From positions 466,806 through 530,805 of the forward strand of contig NZ_FOHJ01000001.1 of NCBI RefSeq assembly GCF_900111405.1: 64,000 nucleotides of DNA, read 5' to 3'. Shown in pieces: positions 9,596-19,101 of this stretch. A program made the translations under genes and the position numbers. This DNA comes from Salinibacillus kushneri (GTDB lineage: Bacteria; Bacillota; Bacilli; Bacillales; Alkalibacillaceae). Below the pieces are notes generated by a model. The model searched no databases. It was not told where the DNA came from and saw nothing but the letters and a program-made list of their open reading frames with translations. How positions within the stretch are numbered: the first letter of the stretch is position 1; each line of letters opens with the position of its first letter.

Positions 9596-10792
9596 TTAAA
9601 TAATTCCTTTTTCTTTTAGTTCTTGAATTTTATTCTCATCATACGCAAGCCATTTTTCCATGACTTCATCCGTATGCTGTCCAAGTTCAGGACCAAGCCA
9701 TTTTATGTCTCCAGGAGTTTTACTCATCTTTGGTACAATCCCTGGTATTTTTAGACTCTCTCCATTGTTCATTTTAAAGGGTTGAATCATTTCTCTATTC
9801 CAATAATGCGGGTCCTTAACGATGTCTTCTATACTATATATAGGTCCAGCTGGCACCCTTGCTTTATCCAGAATATCTAAAGCTGTTTTGATATCTAAAG
9901 TTTTCGTCCATTCTTCAATTAATCCATCAAGGTAATCCGCATGAGCAGCACGGCCGCTATTGCTTTGGAAACGTTCATCTTCACTCAACTCTGGGTGGCC
10001 AATAGCTTCCATCAATCGCTTAAAAATAGCATCACCATTTCCACCAATTACAATATATTTCCCATCTTTACATAAATAGGTGTTCGACGGTGCAATTCCT
10101 GGAAGGGACGAACCGGTACGTTCTCGAACAGCACCCATTTTGTCATACTCAGGTAGTGCTCCTTCCATCAAACTAAATACGGCTTCATATAATGCAACAT
10201 CAATCACTTGCCCTTTTCCTGTGCCATGAATATCTCGATGATAAAGAGCCATCATTGCCCCTATCACTGAATACATAGCAGCTAAGGAATCTCCCAAGCT
10301 AACGCCGACTCGGGTTGGTGGTTGATCAGGATATCCAGTTAAATAGCGAAGCCCGCCAATGGATTCCCCAACACTACCAAAACCTGGTTTATCTTTATAA
10401 GGACCTGTTTGACCGTACCCGGAAACCCGAACCATAACCAGGCCAGGATTGATAGCCGACAACTCGTCATAGCCAAGATTCCACTTTTCCAATGTTCCTG
10501 GTCGAAAGTTTTCAATGAGGATATCACATTCTTTTACCAATGCTTTAATGATTTCTTGACCTTCTTCACTCTTAAGATTAACCGTAATCGACTTCTTGTT
10601 TCGTGATTGTAATCGCCACCAAAGTGATGTTCCTTCATAAATATGCCGCCAATCACGTAACGGATCACCTTTTCCAGGTGGCTCGATTTTTATGACATCT
10701 GCACCAAATTCCGCCATCAATCTACCAGCAAAAGGACCAGCAATTAAACTTCCCATTTCTAAGACTTTAACTCCTTCTAAACTTTGACTCAT
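9596..10792 (-). CDS. Class III (CaiB/BaiF) CoA-transferase
   Basis: This 398-residue family III CoA-transferase has the N-terminal KVLEMGSLIAGPFAGRLMAEFGADVIKIE block, the GYGQTGP motif and a catalytic aspartate candidate in VSLGDSLAAMY. It moves CoA from a donor such as succinyl-CoA to a carboxylic acid. An upstream ATG at 10840 exists, but the ATG at 10792 has AAAGGAGTG at the right distance and fits the family N-terminus. Its stop codon overlaps the HMG-CoA-lyase start region. The pairing recalls succinyl-CoA:HMG/glutarate CoA-transferase with HMG-CoA lyase, so the likely substrate is 3-hydroxy-3-methylglutarate or a close analogue (inference). Confidence 0.88.
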   Translation of the reverse strand: MSQSLEGVKVLEMGSLIAGPFAGRLMAEFGADVIKIEPPGKGDPLRDWRHIYEGTSLWWRLQSRNKKSITVNLKSEEGQEIIKALVKECDILIENFRPGTLEKWNLGYDELSAINPGLVMVRVSGYGQTGPYKDKPGFGSVGESIGGLRYLTGYPDQPPTRVGVSLGDSLAAMYSVIGAMMALYHRDIHGTGKGQVIDVALYEAVFSLMEGALPEYDKMGAVRERTGSSLPGIAPSNTYLCKDGKYIVIGGNGDAIFKRLMEAIGHPELSEDERFQSNSGRAAHADYLDGLIEEWTKTLDIKTALDILDKARVPAGPIYSIEDIVKDPHYWNREMIQPFKMNNGESLKIPGIVPKMSKTPGDIKWLGPELGQHTDEVMEKWLAYDENKIQELKEKGII

Positions 10793-10865
10793 GCTAAACA
10801 CTCCTTTTACCATATAAATGTAAGACATCCCCAATTTCATTGATTGACTGAAAGAAAAAGTATTT

Positions 10866-10879
10866 TGTTAGCGCTTTCT
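10866..10879. promoter_or_regulatory. cre box upstream of CoA-transferase operon
   Basis: On the minus strand the site reads AGAAAGCGCTAACA, one mismatch from the CcpA consensus. It is 74 bp upstream of the CoA-transferase start, which suggests carbon catabolite repression of the operon. Confidence 0.6.
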
Positions 10880-10971
10880 TATTTTTGGTTAAAAATGATA
10901 TAATTTCCTTCACCTTTTATCCAAAACTGCATAATATTGAATTTTCTGAAACTTCCGTCTTATTTTATCAA

Positions 10972-10983
10972 TTTGTATACAAA
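10972..10983. promoter_or_regulatory. Candidate GntR operator 1
   Basis: TTTGTATACAAA is a perfect 12-bp palindrome in the divergent region between the CoA-transferase operon and the GntR gene. The core TTGTATACAA recurs at 11078-11087. FadR/GntR regulators commonly bind short palindromes of this size. Confidence 0.55.
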
Positions 10984-11076
10984 ATGGCAATACCTTTTAA
11001 AAACTTTTAATACCCCATTTGCTCTGTACTGTTATATCAACATTTATATGCAAAAGATATTGTGAGTAGTATTTTA

Positions 11077-11088
11077 TTTGTATACAAT
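11077..11088. promoter_or_regulatory. Candidate GntR operator 2
   Basis: TTTGTATACAAT repeats the palindromic core of operator 1. Its centre is 105 bp away, close to ten helical turns, and it lies just before the gntR ribosome binding site. This suggests autoregulation and possibly DNA looping. Confidence 0.55.
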
Positions 11089-11106
11089 AAGAAAGAGGTG
11101 TTAACA

Positions 11107-11766
11107 ATGGATGCTTATCAATATATCAAAAAAGCAATTTTACATGGAGAATTTCCCCCGAAAATGCGACTCACTGAAGAATACCTGGCAAAAGAAATAC
11201 AAATAAGCCGGACGCCAATTCGGGAGGCGCTTAAAAAATTAGAATCTGAAGGGTTAATCGTATCCTTAAAGAGGGGCGTTCGAGTTCGTCATTTTACAAA
11301 AAAAGATATTCTTCAAATATATGACTTAAGGAAGCTTTTGGAGGGATACGCTGCTGCACAAGCCTCCATTCATAGAACAGATTCTGATCTCGAGGAAATG
11401 GAGGGCGCCAACGAAGAATATGGAAATGTTATTCATCATCATTTTAAGACTGGTGATTCGACCATTGAAGACATATTAGAACGTAATCAAAGATTTCATG
11501 AATGCATTATAAAAGCTTCACAAAACCAGCATATTTACTCACATATATCAAAGGTTGTTGTTTTACCATTGATATTCCGTTCTTTCTATTGGTTTAATGA
11601 AGATCAAATGAGATATTCCTATAATGTTCACAACACCATTCTTAAGGCGATAAAAGAAAAAGACATGGAACGTGCTCGTGCATCGATGCATGAACACATT
11701 TACCATGGTAGAGACCAAGTTTTATTACATATTCATGATGTTGATCAAGAATATTCACCAACGTAA
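11107..11766 (+). CDS. GntR-family (FadR/FCD type) transcriptional regulator
   Basis: The 219-residue product has an N-terminal winged HTH (MDAYQYIKKAILHGEFPP, EYLAKEIQISRTPIREALKKLESEGLI split across residues 1-60) and an all-helical FCD effector domain with the DLRKLLEGYAA helix and histidines near 95-100 and 165-200. FCD proteins typically sense organic acids. An earlier in-frame ATG at 11062 lacks a ribosome binding site, whereas AGAGGTG precedes the ATG at 11107. It is divergent from the CoA-transferase/lyase operon and is flanked by two copies of TTGTATACAA, so it probably regulates that operon and itself. Confidence 0.9.
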   Translation: MDAYQYIKKAILHGEFPPKMRLTEEYLAKEIQISRTPIREALKKLESEGLIVSLKRGVRVRHFTKKDILQIYDLRKLLEGYAAAQASIHRTDSDLEEMEGANEEYGNVIHHHFKTGDSTIEDILERNQRFHECIIKASQNQHIYSHISKVVVLPLIFRSFYWFNEDQMRYSYNVHNTILKAIKEKDMERARASMHEHIYHGRDQVLLHIHDVDQEYSPT

Positions 11767-11901
11767 TATAGTAGTATACTTTTATAAATGGTACTAGATA
11801 GTTAAACAGGCTTAACTATGAATCGATTGTTTGTATTCGTCTCTATCAAAAGACTGGAGGATAATTCCAGATAACCAAGACTAAATGAATCGACCAGGCT
11901 G

Positions 11902-13524
11902 CTACGGATTAATGGAAGGTAAATCACCTGTTTGTTCCATCTTTCCCTGATAGTGATAAGCATAAATGGTGAATTCAATCATAATACGGTTTTCAGGGAG
12001 CATAAAATCATCGCCCAGTAATTCCTTGATTTTCGTTAGACGGTGATAAAGGGTTTGTCGGACAATATATAGCTCTTCGGCAGTTTCTTTTTTTGATCCC
12101 ATATTTTTTAGATAGGAATGAAGTGTAAGAAGCAGATTACCGTTATGATCTTGATCATAGCGTATTAGGGATCCAATATAATCTTCTATAATTTCTTGAA
12201 GTTCTTTTGTATTTTTAAGCTGATCGATGATTCGATAAACATGTAATTGTTTATAATATGGCTTCTCTAAAGGCAAGTATGTATTTTGGAAGGTTAGTGT
12301 AGATATAGCTGTTTTGTAGCTTTCCTTTAAATGATGATAGTTTTCAACGGTTTTTCCGAAGCTGATCCATTTAATAGAGGTTATTTTATCAATGCGACTC
12401 ATCCGTTTTAGTTGTTTTACTGACTTCGTTAACCGGTAAAATAAAGATGATGATTTGTGCTGATTGATGAGTAAAATGATAAGATAGTGTTCATTTAAGT
12501 CCATCGCAGTGACAAAATAAAAGCCGCTTTGAGTAAAAATGCCTCGCGCATTCATCATTACATAGTTTACTGATTGTTTATGTTCCTCATTGTCCTGACT
12601 ACCTTTATCGTTGGAAGTCGGAACAATACCAATCATAGCTTCTCCTAATCGAATATAGGGATGTAGCTGAAGAAGTTCCTCAACAACTTCCTGATGGGAT
12701 AGCTTTCCTTTAATAGCATCTAAAATCCATAAATTATATGGAACGGTTCTTACAGCTCTTTTTTCAAATTGATTCCATATATACTGATTGATAAAGGCTG
12801 CACATCGCCCCAACGCTAGACTATCAAATCTATTAACCTGCTCTTTTGACTCTAATACATATAAATTCCCTATCTCCTCCTGGAAAATTGTGAGGGGCTG
12901 ACTGGTGACATTTTTCTTATCGTTTGCTATATTATTTAACCATTCTCTCTTCGTTTCATTACGAATTGGAGGGAAAAACCAGCTTTGTCCGTCATTTAGC
13001 ACAACCGTTACGGATTTGTTCGTATATTTATGAAGGATTCTTAAAAAATCCCCTATTTTCCTCCCATTTAATAATGCTTTATTCAAACTTTTATATATTT
13101 CTTCTAACGTAAGCCACATTTTTTGCTCATAACCCAGGACCATTTCTTGTATATCTTTGGTAATATCAACGAACTTAACCTCATGTGAAAAGGTGATGAT
13201 GGGAAATTGATGCTGGTCTGCAAGCTGACACATCTTGGGGGGAATATTTTTTATATAAGTTCCTAGTTCAACACATAAGGCGGAAGCATCATGATCGATA
13301 AGCTGCTGTAAATAGTTGAGGCAATTTTCATGATTATGATCCCAGCTAACTCCTGTCGTTAAGATAAATTCCTGTCCATTAAGTAAATGGCCAAACTTTT
13401 CAATTTCTACTATATGAGGCCATTTAATTACGTTATCTAACCCTTCATGCCCAGCAACAACGCGTGATGATTGAAAATAGGGTCTATGTAACACATCTTC
13501 CACAGTTACCTCCGCTTTATTCAC
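11902..13524 (-). CDS. PucR-family transcriptional regulator
   Basis: This 540-residue protein has a PucR-type purine-catabolism N-terminal domain (VTVEDVL, VVAGHEGLDNVIKWPHI, EFILTTG) and a C-terminal HTH_30 helix-turn-helix with LLTLHSYLKNMGSKKETAEEL and the YRLTKIKELLG helix. PucR proteins activate or repress nitrogen-compound catabolism such as purines, GABA or other amino acids. It is divergent from the semialdehyde-dehydrogenase/symporter/aminotransferase operon, its probable target. The GTG at 13524 is 12 bases from GGGAGG. An alternative GTG at 13503 with GGAGG 5 bases upstream is equally plausible. Confidence 0.9.
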   Translation of the reverse strand: MNKAEVTVEDVLHRPYFQSSRVVAGHEGLDNVIKWPHIVEIEKFGHLLNGQEFILTTGVSWDHNHENCLNYLQQLIDHDASALCVELGTYIKNIPPKMCQLADQHQFPIITFSHEVKFVDITKDIQEMVLGYEQKMWLTLEEIYKSLNKALLNGRKIGDFLRILHKYTNKSVTVVLNDGQSWFFPPIRNETKREWLNNIANDKKNVTSQPLTIFQEEIGNLYVLESKEQVNRFDSLALGRCAAFINQYIWNQFEKRAVRTVPYNLWILDAIKGKLSHQEVVEELLQLHPYIRLGEAMIGIVPTSNDKGSQDNEEHKQSVNYVMMNARGIFTQSGFYFVTAMDLNEHYLIILLINQHKSSSLFYRLTKSVKQLKRMSRIDKITSIKWISFGKTVENYHHLKESYKTAISTLTFQNTYLPLEKPYYKQLHVYRIIDQLKNTKELQEIIEDYIGSLIRYDQDHNGNLLLTLHSYLKNMGSKKETAEELYIVRQTLYHRLTKIKELLGDDFMLPENRIMIEFTIYAYHYQGKMEQTGDLPSINP

Positions 13525-13559
13525 GTTTGTGTGAAACCTCCCTTATCTTCTAGGCTCTG

Positions 13560-13725
13560 TTATGCATAGGTGTTCATTTCCGCAAGTGCGCACACTTTCC
13601 GCGAGTGGTCCGGGAGCATCCTCGGCATTAGCCTGCGGGATATACCGCTCCACCCCCAGGAGTCTCGCTCACTTCCGCTCCCATCAACTTGGCAGAAAAT
13701 CAACAATTAGCTTTAACACAGCCTT
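13560..13725. repeat. GC-rich noncoding repeat-like segment
   Basis: This stretch is clearly richer in G+C than its surroundings and includes CCGCGAGTGG, GCCTGCGGGATATACCGC and AGGAGTCTCGCTCACTTCCG. It resembles dispersed noncoding repeats I associate with Bacillaceae genomes. A segment of similar composition lies at 63590-63720. It occupies the divergent promoter region between pucR and the dehydrogenase gene. Confidence 0.5.
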
Positions 13726-13833
13726 CCTTTAATGGGCAAAATGTTTATATAATCACAATCAAATTTTAACACCATGTCTAATGATGTGCAAATTTTTAGA
13801 ATATACAATAAATTTACAAAGGAGGGAATTGAA

Positions 13834-15300
13834 TTGGTTCAAACACAACAAAAATATGACAAGTTAAAAAATTTCGTTGGAGGTCAATGGATTGAAGCGA
13901 TAAGTGGAAAGTATGAAAATGTACCGAACCCTGCAACAGGTGAAATCCTTGCAGAAGTCCCCATTTCAAGTAAAGATGACTTAGATCTTGCAGTAAATGC
14001 TGCAAATAAAGCATTTAAGCAATGGAGTCGGACGCCGGTTCCCAAAAGAGCACGAATCATGTTTCATTATCAGCAATTGCTGCAAAAAAATCATGATGAA
14101 TTAGCCAAAATAATTACGAAAGAAAATGGAAAAACATTACAGGATTCGTACGGTGAAGTTCAACGGGGTATAGAATGCGTGGAATTTGCCGCTGGAGCTC
14201 CTGAATTGATGAAGGGTGAGGTGCTTCCGGACATTGCAAATGACATTGAATCGGCCATGTATAGATATCCCATTGGTGTAGTTGGAGGAATTACCCCCTT
14301 TAATTTCCCTATGATGGTTCCATTATGGATGTTTCCTCTTGCCATTGTGTGTGGCAACACATTTGTATTAAAGCCTTCTGAACGTACTCCATTACTAGCT
14401 AGAAAACTGGCTGAACTATTACAGGAAGCTGGTTTACCTGATGGCGTACTCAATATTGTTAATGGAGCCCACGATGTGGTAAATGGACTACTGGAACACG
14501 ATAATATTGATGCCATTTCCTTCGTTGGTTCTCAGCCTGTAGCAGAACATGTATATAAAACAGCTGCAGCGCATGGTAAAAGAGTACAAGCTTTAGCTGG
14601 AGCTAAAAATCACTCTATTATTATGCCGGACTGTGATATTGAAAAAACAGTAGATGGTGTGATAGGAGCAGCCTTCGGAAGTGCTGGCGAGCGGTGCATG
14701 GCTTGTTCTGTTGTTGTTACAGTAGGAGATGTGTCAGATCGCTTTATAGACGCATTACTGGACAAAACCGATCAAATTAAAACAGGAAATGGTCTTGATG
14801 ATTATACATCTTTAGGACCTTTAATTCGAGATTCCCATCGTGATCGGGTTGTAGATTATATTGACAAAGGTGAAAAGGAAAATGCAAAACTGCTACGGGA
14901 TGGCCGAGTTGAAATGCGTCAGCACGATAAAGGCTATTTCCTTGGAGCGACAATTTTTGATTATGTTGAAAAAGATATGAAAATCTGGCGTGATGAAATT
15001 TTTGCACCAGTATTAAGTATCGTTCGTGCTAAAAGTTTAGAGGAAGCCATTGAGATTACCAATGCTTCAGACTTTGCCAATGGAGCAGTTATTTATACCA
15101 GGAGCGGGAAAGCGGTAAGAGAATTTAAAGAAAACATTGATGCTGGAATGGTTGGTGTGAATATTAATGTTCCGGCTCCAATGGCATTTTTCCCTTTCTC
15201 AGGCTGGAAAAATTCTTTCTATGGTGACCTGCACGCTAACGGAAAAGATGGTGTTAACTTTTATACTCGTAAGAAGATGGTCACAAGCAGGTGGTTTTAA
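13834..15300 (+). CDS. mmsA: CoA-acylating (methyl)malonate-semialdehyde dehydrogenase
   Basis: The protein is an aldehyde dehydrogenase of the MmsA/IolA/BauC group. It oxidises methylmalonate or malonate semialdehyde to propionyl- or acetyl-CoA with release of CO2. Diagnostic features are the [17 protein letters not shown] stretch, the catalytic-cysteine motif [12 protein letters not shown] and the [20 protein letters not shown]-terminal block. I place the start at TTG 13834, with GGAGG eight bases upstream, giving 488 residues, close to family length. An ATG at 13774 has no ribosome binding site. With the downstream class III aminotransferase it forms a beta-alanine-type degradation pair. 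Confidence 0.9.
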   Translation: MVQTQQKYDKLKNFVGGQWIEAISGKYENVPNPATGEILAEVPISSKDDLDLAVNAANKAFKQWSRTPVPKRARIMFHYQQLLQKNHDELAKIITKENGKTLQDSYGEVQRGIECVEFAAGAPELMKGEVLPDIANDIESAMYRYPIGVVGGITPFNFPMMVPLWMFPLAIVCGNTFVLKPSERTPLLARKLAELLQEAGLPDGVLNIVNGAHDVVNGLLEHDNIDAISFVGSQPVAEHVYKTAAAHGKRVQALAGAKNHSIIMPDCDIEKTVDGVIGAAFGSAGERCMACSVVVTVGDVSDRFIDALLDKTDQIKTGNGLDDYTSLGPLIRDSHRDRVVDYIDKGEKENAKLLRDGRVEMRQHDKGYFLGATIFDYVEKDMKIWRDEIFAPVLSIVRAKSLEEAIEITNASDFANGAVIYTRSGKAVREFKENIDAGMVGVNINVPAPMAFFPFSGWKNSFYGDLHANGKDGVNFYTRKKMVTSRWF

Positions 15301-15417
15301 GTTTTTAAGTACCTTTCCGGGAGGGGATTCATACCTCCCCCTGCCTTTGACCTATTAAAATGACTATCCATTATTAAGTCATAAATGTTTCTTGGTCCTA
15401 TTGAAGGAGGTGAAGAG

Positions 15418-15543
15418 ATGTTTAATTTGCCAACCTCGACTCTGCTTGCTTTCTTTCCATGGCCGGTATTATTTATCGGATCGGCCATTGTTCTTTACTT
15501 TGTCTTCAAAAAACAGGATGAACTCGAAGAACAGGATGAATAA
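15418..15543 (+). CDS. 41-residue single-pass membrane peptide
   Basis: A short frame with an excellent GAAGGAGGTG ribosome binding site encodes 41 residues. It has one hydrophobic helix (about residues 9-29, FFPWPVLFIGSAIVLYFVF) and a charged tail, KKQDELEEQDE. It ends 17 bp before the symporter start, so it is probably a small partner of that carrier, analogous to the YhdT/DUF3311 proteins next to other symporters in this window. The interaction is inferred from position only. Confidence 0.7.
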   Translation: MFNLPTSTLLAFFPWPVLFIGSAIVLYFVFKKQDELEEQDE

Positions 15544-15560
15544 AAGGAGGAGGACGTTTT

Positions 15561-17126
15561 ATGGACTCTGATGGTATCGTATTTATTATCTATTTGTTAG
15601 TGCTTATGACAGTTGGACTTTTATTTACACGTCGGGCTTCCCAATCACCTGATCACTATTTACTGGGGAATCGTGGTGTTGGGGCTTGCGCAACTGCGAT
15701 GACTATGCAAAGCAGCTCCATGAGTGGATATATGTTTATGGGGGGACCAGCTTTAGCTTTTCAGCATGGATGGTATGCTCTTTGGTATGCAATTGGAGAT
15801 GCAGGAGGAGCCATTGTTAATCTCTCCGTACTGGGAAAACGAATGAGACGAATGTCTGAAAAGCTTAGTGCTCTGTCTCCAATTGAGTACTTAGAAAAAC
15901 GGTTTGAAAGCCCAATGGTGAGAGTCATTGCCTCTATCATCTCTATTATCTTTATCTTAGCCTATGTTTTTGCCCAATTTATTGCTGCCGGAAAAGCCTT
16001 AACTCAATTAACTGGTTTTTCCTATGAAATGGCATTAATTATAGGGGTTGGGGTTATTGTGATTTATACCGTTGCAGGAGGATACTTAGCTGTAGTGTAC
16101 ACCGATTTTATACAAGGGATTATTATGGTGATTGGCGTACTTGGTATATCCATCTTAGCCTTCAATCACATATCCTTCTCAGACTTAAATGCCCAGCTGG
16201 CATCCATTGACTCAACCTACTTAAGTATATGGGGCAAAGATTTGGCTTATTACGGACAATGGGGTGTTGTCATTGGAGCTATCCTCATTTATCTAGTCGG
16301 CTATATGGGACTGCCACATGTCGTAACCCGTCATATGTCCATGAAAAGCACGAAAACGGTAAAAGGAGCTATTATGTGGGCTGCTACATGGAATCAGCTC
16401 TTTATCTTTATCCCCTATGTATTAGGGCTAATTGGAATTGTGTTACTCCCTAATCTAAGTGATCCTGAAATGGTTATTCCCGAGCTTACCTATCAATTCT
16501 TTCCAGGCTTTTTGGCAGCATTACTCCTCTCAGCTATCATGGCAGCCATTATGTCAACATCTGATTCTCTCTTAATGCAAGCCGGTACCATTTTATCACG
16601 GGATGTGTACCAGCGATTTATCAACCCAAATGCCAGTGAAAAGAAAGCGGTTCTCGTTTCAAGACTCTGCATTTTAATCGGTGGTCTAGTAGGAATAGCC
16701 ATTGCGATTTATGAACCACCCGCTGTTGCAGCCCTTGTTATCTTTTCATTCGGTGTACTAGGAAACAGCTTTCTCGTTCCATATGTTGCCTCGGTTTATT
16801 CTAAAAAGGCGAATCATGTAGGCGCCATTTGTGCCATGATTGGCGGTGCAACAACTAACATTTTATGGACAACATTGGAGTTTGAAGGGGCTACAGGTGT
16901 TCATCCATTCCTGGCAGGTTTAATTGTCTCCTTTATCGGAATGGTTATTGGAAGCCAATTCGGAAAGAAACCATCAGATAAAATGAAGGAGGCTATTGAT
17001 GATTCCAAAGGGAAAAAGGCTCTTCCTTCCAAAATGGAAAAAAGGATTGCACACGACCTATCTCCTGAATCTAACAATATCTCCGAGTTTTTGGCTAATC
17101 AATCGCTGACTACATTAAAATCATAG
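15561..17126 (+). CDS. Sodium:solute symporter family protein
   Basis: This 521-residue SSS carrier has about thirteen helices. QSPDHYLLGNRGVGACATAM and MQSSSMSGYMFMGGPA lie in the first two helices, VAGGYLAVVYTDFIQG near residue 175 and MAAIMSTSDSLLMQAGT near 330, the sodium-site region. A hydrophilic tail of about 60 residues ends the protein. GGAGGAGG precedes the ATG. It lies between a semialdehyde dehydrogenase and a class III aminotransferase, so it probably imports the omega-amino acid these enzymes degrade (inference). Confidence 0.9.
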   Translation: MDSDGIVFIIYLLVLMTVGLLFTRRASQSPDHYLLGNRGVGACATAMTMQSSSMSGYMFMGGPALAFQHGWYALWYAIGDAGGAIVNLSVLGKRMRRMSEKLSALSPIEYLEKRFESPMVRVIASIISIIFILAYVFAQFIAAGKALTQLTGFSYEMALIIGVGVIVIYTVAGGYLAVVYTDFIQGIIMVIGVLGISILAFNHISFSDLNAQLASIDSTYLSIWGKDLAYYGQWGVVIGAILIYLVGYMGLPHVVTRHMSMKSTKTVKGAIMWAATWNQLFIFIPYVLGLIGIVLLPNLSDPEMVIPELTYQFFPGFLAALLLSAIMAAIMSTSDSLLMQAGTILSRDVYQRFINPNASEKKAVLVSRLCILIGGLVGIAIAIYEPPAVAALVIFSFGVLGNSFLVPYVASVYSKKANHVGAICAMIGGATTNILWTTLEFEGATGVHPFLAGLIVSFIGMVIGSQFGKKPSDKMKEAIDDSKGKKALPSKMEKRIAHDLSPESNNISEFLANQSLTTLKS

Positions 17127-17137
17127 AGGTGTATCAA

Positions 17138-17614
17138 ATGACAACGGAATTTAACGTATTACCCCATTCTATCCGTTCAAAGGAAGCACTTCAGAAGATT
17201 ACCAGTTTAGATAGAAAAAACAACTATACCATAGACCAGAAAGTTTTTTACCCTTATCAATTCGTTTCCTATCATATAAAGGTTAAAACCTTCCTAGTAA
17301 AAGAAGGGTATCTCGGATGTACGATTGATATGATTAGTGGTCGTGAATCTGTTATCGACAGTAAGCCAACGTTTTTTAAGAAAACTTTATGTAAAAAGGA
17401 ACGTATTCAACCTGTATTAACCAGAGAGAAGGCTGAAAAACAGGCGATTCAATATTTTCAAAGACAGACTGCGAAAAGATTAAAATTTTTGGCTTTACCC
17501 AGATATTCTTTAACGGATAGTCATTTATTCTATCGCCCTTATTGGATTATATCTTCCAAGAACCATCGCTTTATTGTTGATGGACTCTCAGGAAGATTTC
17601 ACCCTTTAACCTAA
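17138..17614 (+). CDS. Hypothetical protein of the omega-amino-acid operon
   Basis: The 158-residue product is soluble, basic and rich in aromatic residues, for example KVFYPYQFVSYHIKVKTF and HLFYRPYWIISSKNHRF. It has no signal peptide, no membrane helix and no motif I recognise. The CxxD in LGCTIDMISG and a single later Cys do not form an obvious metal site. AGAGGTG precedes the ATG at 17138, and an in-frame GTG at 17129 overlaps that site. It begins 12 bp after the symporter stop and ends 22 bp before the aminotransferase, so it is part of the operon. Confidence 0.75.
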   Translation: MTTEFNVLPHSIRSKEALQKITSLDRKNNYTIDQKVFYPYQFVSYHIKVKTFLVKEGYLGCTIDMISGRESVIDSKPTFFKKTLCKKERIQPVLTREKAEKQAIQYFQRQTAKRLKFLALPRYSLTDSHLFYRPYWIISSKNHRFIVDGLSGRFHPLT

Positions 17615-17636
17615 GTAGCTCAAAGGAGGATTTAAG

Positions 17637-18971
17637 ATGCTTAAGCATGATAATCAATTAATCTCAAAGGATGCTCAGTATGTGTGGCATTCCATGAAAC
17701 CATACAATCCTGAAAGCACAATGATAGCAGAAAAATCAAATGGATCCTGGATTGTAGACCATAACGGCCGTCGTTTTTTAGATGCTATGGCGGGTCTTTG
17801 GTGTGTGAATGCCGGCTATGGCAGAGAAGAACTGGCACAAGCAGCTTATGAACAATTAAAGAAGCTTGCTTACATCCCACTTGTCCAAACCCATGAACCT
17901 GCTATTAAATTAGCGGAGAAAATCAATGAATGGCTCGATGATGAATATGTAATTTTCTTCTCCAATAGCGGATCAGAAGCAAATGAGGCTGCTTTTAAGA
18001 TTGCCCGACAGTATCACTATCACAATGGGAGCCCTGCAAAATATAAAGTGGTTTCACGTTACAGATCCTATCATGGAAATTCTTTTGGAGCTCTTGCTGC
18101 AACCGGTCAAGCTCAGCGCAAATACCAATATGAGCCCCTTTCACCAGGTTTTCTCCATGTAGCCCCACCAGACACCTATCGTGATGAAGAACCGATTCAG
18201 CGAGCGGAAGAGATTGATCAAATCATGACCTGGGAGCTTAGTGAGACGATTGGGGCCGTTATTATGGAGCCAATCATTACAGGGGGCGGTGTCATCATGC
18301 CGCCAAGGGATTATATGAAACGTGTGCAGGAAATTTGTAAAAAGCACGATGCCCTTTTCATTGTGGATGAAGTGATTTGCGGTTTCGGACGCATGGGTGA
18401 GAAGTTTGGTCACCAGCTATACGGAGTTAAACCAGACATTGTCACCATGGCAAAGGGAATTACCAGCGCCTATCTCCCCCTTTCGGCAACAGCTGTAAGA
18501 AAGGATATTTATGAATCCTTTAAAGGAAGCGGGGAATATGACTTTTTCAGACACGTGAACACGTTTGGAGGAAACCCTGCAGCCTGTGCAGTTGCTTTAA
18601 AAAACATTGAAATTTTCGAGAGAGAGCAGCTGGTTGAACGCTCAAAAGAAAAAGGAAAATATCTGATTAACAGTCTGCTTACACTTGAAGAACACAAAAA
18701 TGTCGGGAATGTACGCGGTGAAGGACTGCTCGTAGGAATTGAACTCGTGGAGGATAAAAAGTCTAAGAAGCCACTTAACGAAAAAGATGTCAATCAAATC
18801 ATTCAAGAATGTAAAAATCGCAATATCATCATTAGTAAAAATGGAACAACCGTTGCAGGATATAATAACATTTTAACCCTCTCTCCCCCATTAAACATTG
18901 CGGAGGAAGATTTAAACTATTTGATTCATCAGCTTTCGGAAGTCATCTGGACCGTTTTGCCAAAATCATAA
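17637..18971 (+). CDS. Class III PLP omega-amino acid:pyruvate aminotransferase
   Basis: This 444-residue fold-type I aminotransferase has FFSNSGSEANEAAFKIAR near residue 105, YRSYHGNS near 140, the PLP-aspartate motif FIVDEVICGFGRMG near 240 and the Schiff-base lysine in TMAKGITSAYLPL near 280. These enzymes transfer the terminal amino group of beta-alanine, taurine, GABA or polyamines to pyruvate. AAAGGAGG lies upstream of the ATG. Together with the CoA-acylating semialdehyde dehydrogenase it fits beta-alanine to malonate semialdehyde to acetyl-CoA, although 3-aminoisobutyrate fits equally well. Confidence 0.9.
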   Translation: MLKHDNQLISKDAQYVWHSMKPYNPESTMIAEKSNGSWIVDHNGRRFLDAMAGLWCVNAGYGREELAQAAYEQLKKLAYIPLVQTHEPAIKLAEKINEWLDDEYVIFFSNSGSEANEAAFKIARQYHYHNGSPAKYKVVSRYRSYHGNSFGALAATGQAQRKYQYEPLSPGFLHVAPPDTYRDEEPIQRAEEIDQIMTWELSETIGAVIMEPIITGGGVIMPPRDYMKRVQEICKKHDALFIVDEVICGFGRMGEKFGHQLYGVKPDIVTMAKGITSAYLPLSATAVRKDIYESFKGSGEYDFFRHVNTFGGNPAACAVALKNIEIFEREQLVERSKEKGKYLINSLLTLEEHKNVGNVRGEGLLVGIELVEDKKSKKPLNEKDVNQIIQECKNRNIIISKNGTTVAGYNNILTLSPPLNIAEEDLNYLIHQLSEVIWTVLPKS

Positions 18972-18972
18972 T

Positions 18973-19024
18973 AAAGTCTAAGGGAGGATCTTACAACAAC
19001 TAATCCTCCCTTAGACTTTTTATT
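18973..19024 (+). terminator. Strong intrinsic terminator
   Basis: AAAGTCTAAGGGAGGA at 18973-18988 pairs over 16 bp with 19004-19019 and is followed by TTTTTATTG. It ends the omega-amino-acid operon. Confidence 0.9.
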
Positions 19025-19101
19025 GTCGTATTCGGAAGTGAGTTTACCAATGATGATGGGGTTATAGCTACAGGATAATAGCTGGACCCTATGATTTTTC
19101 T

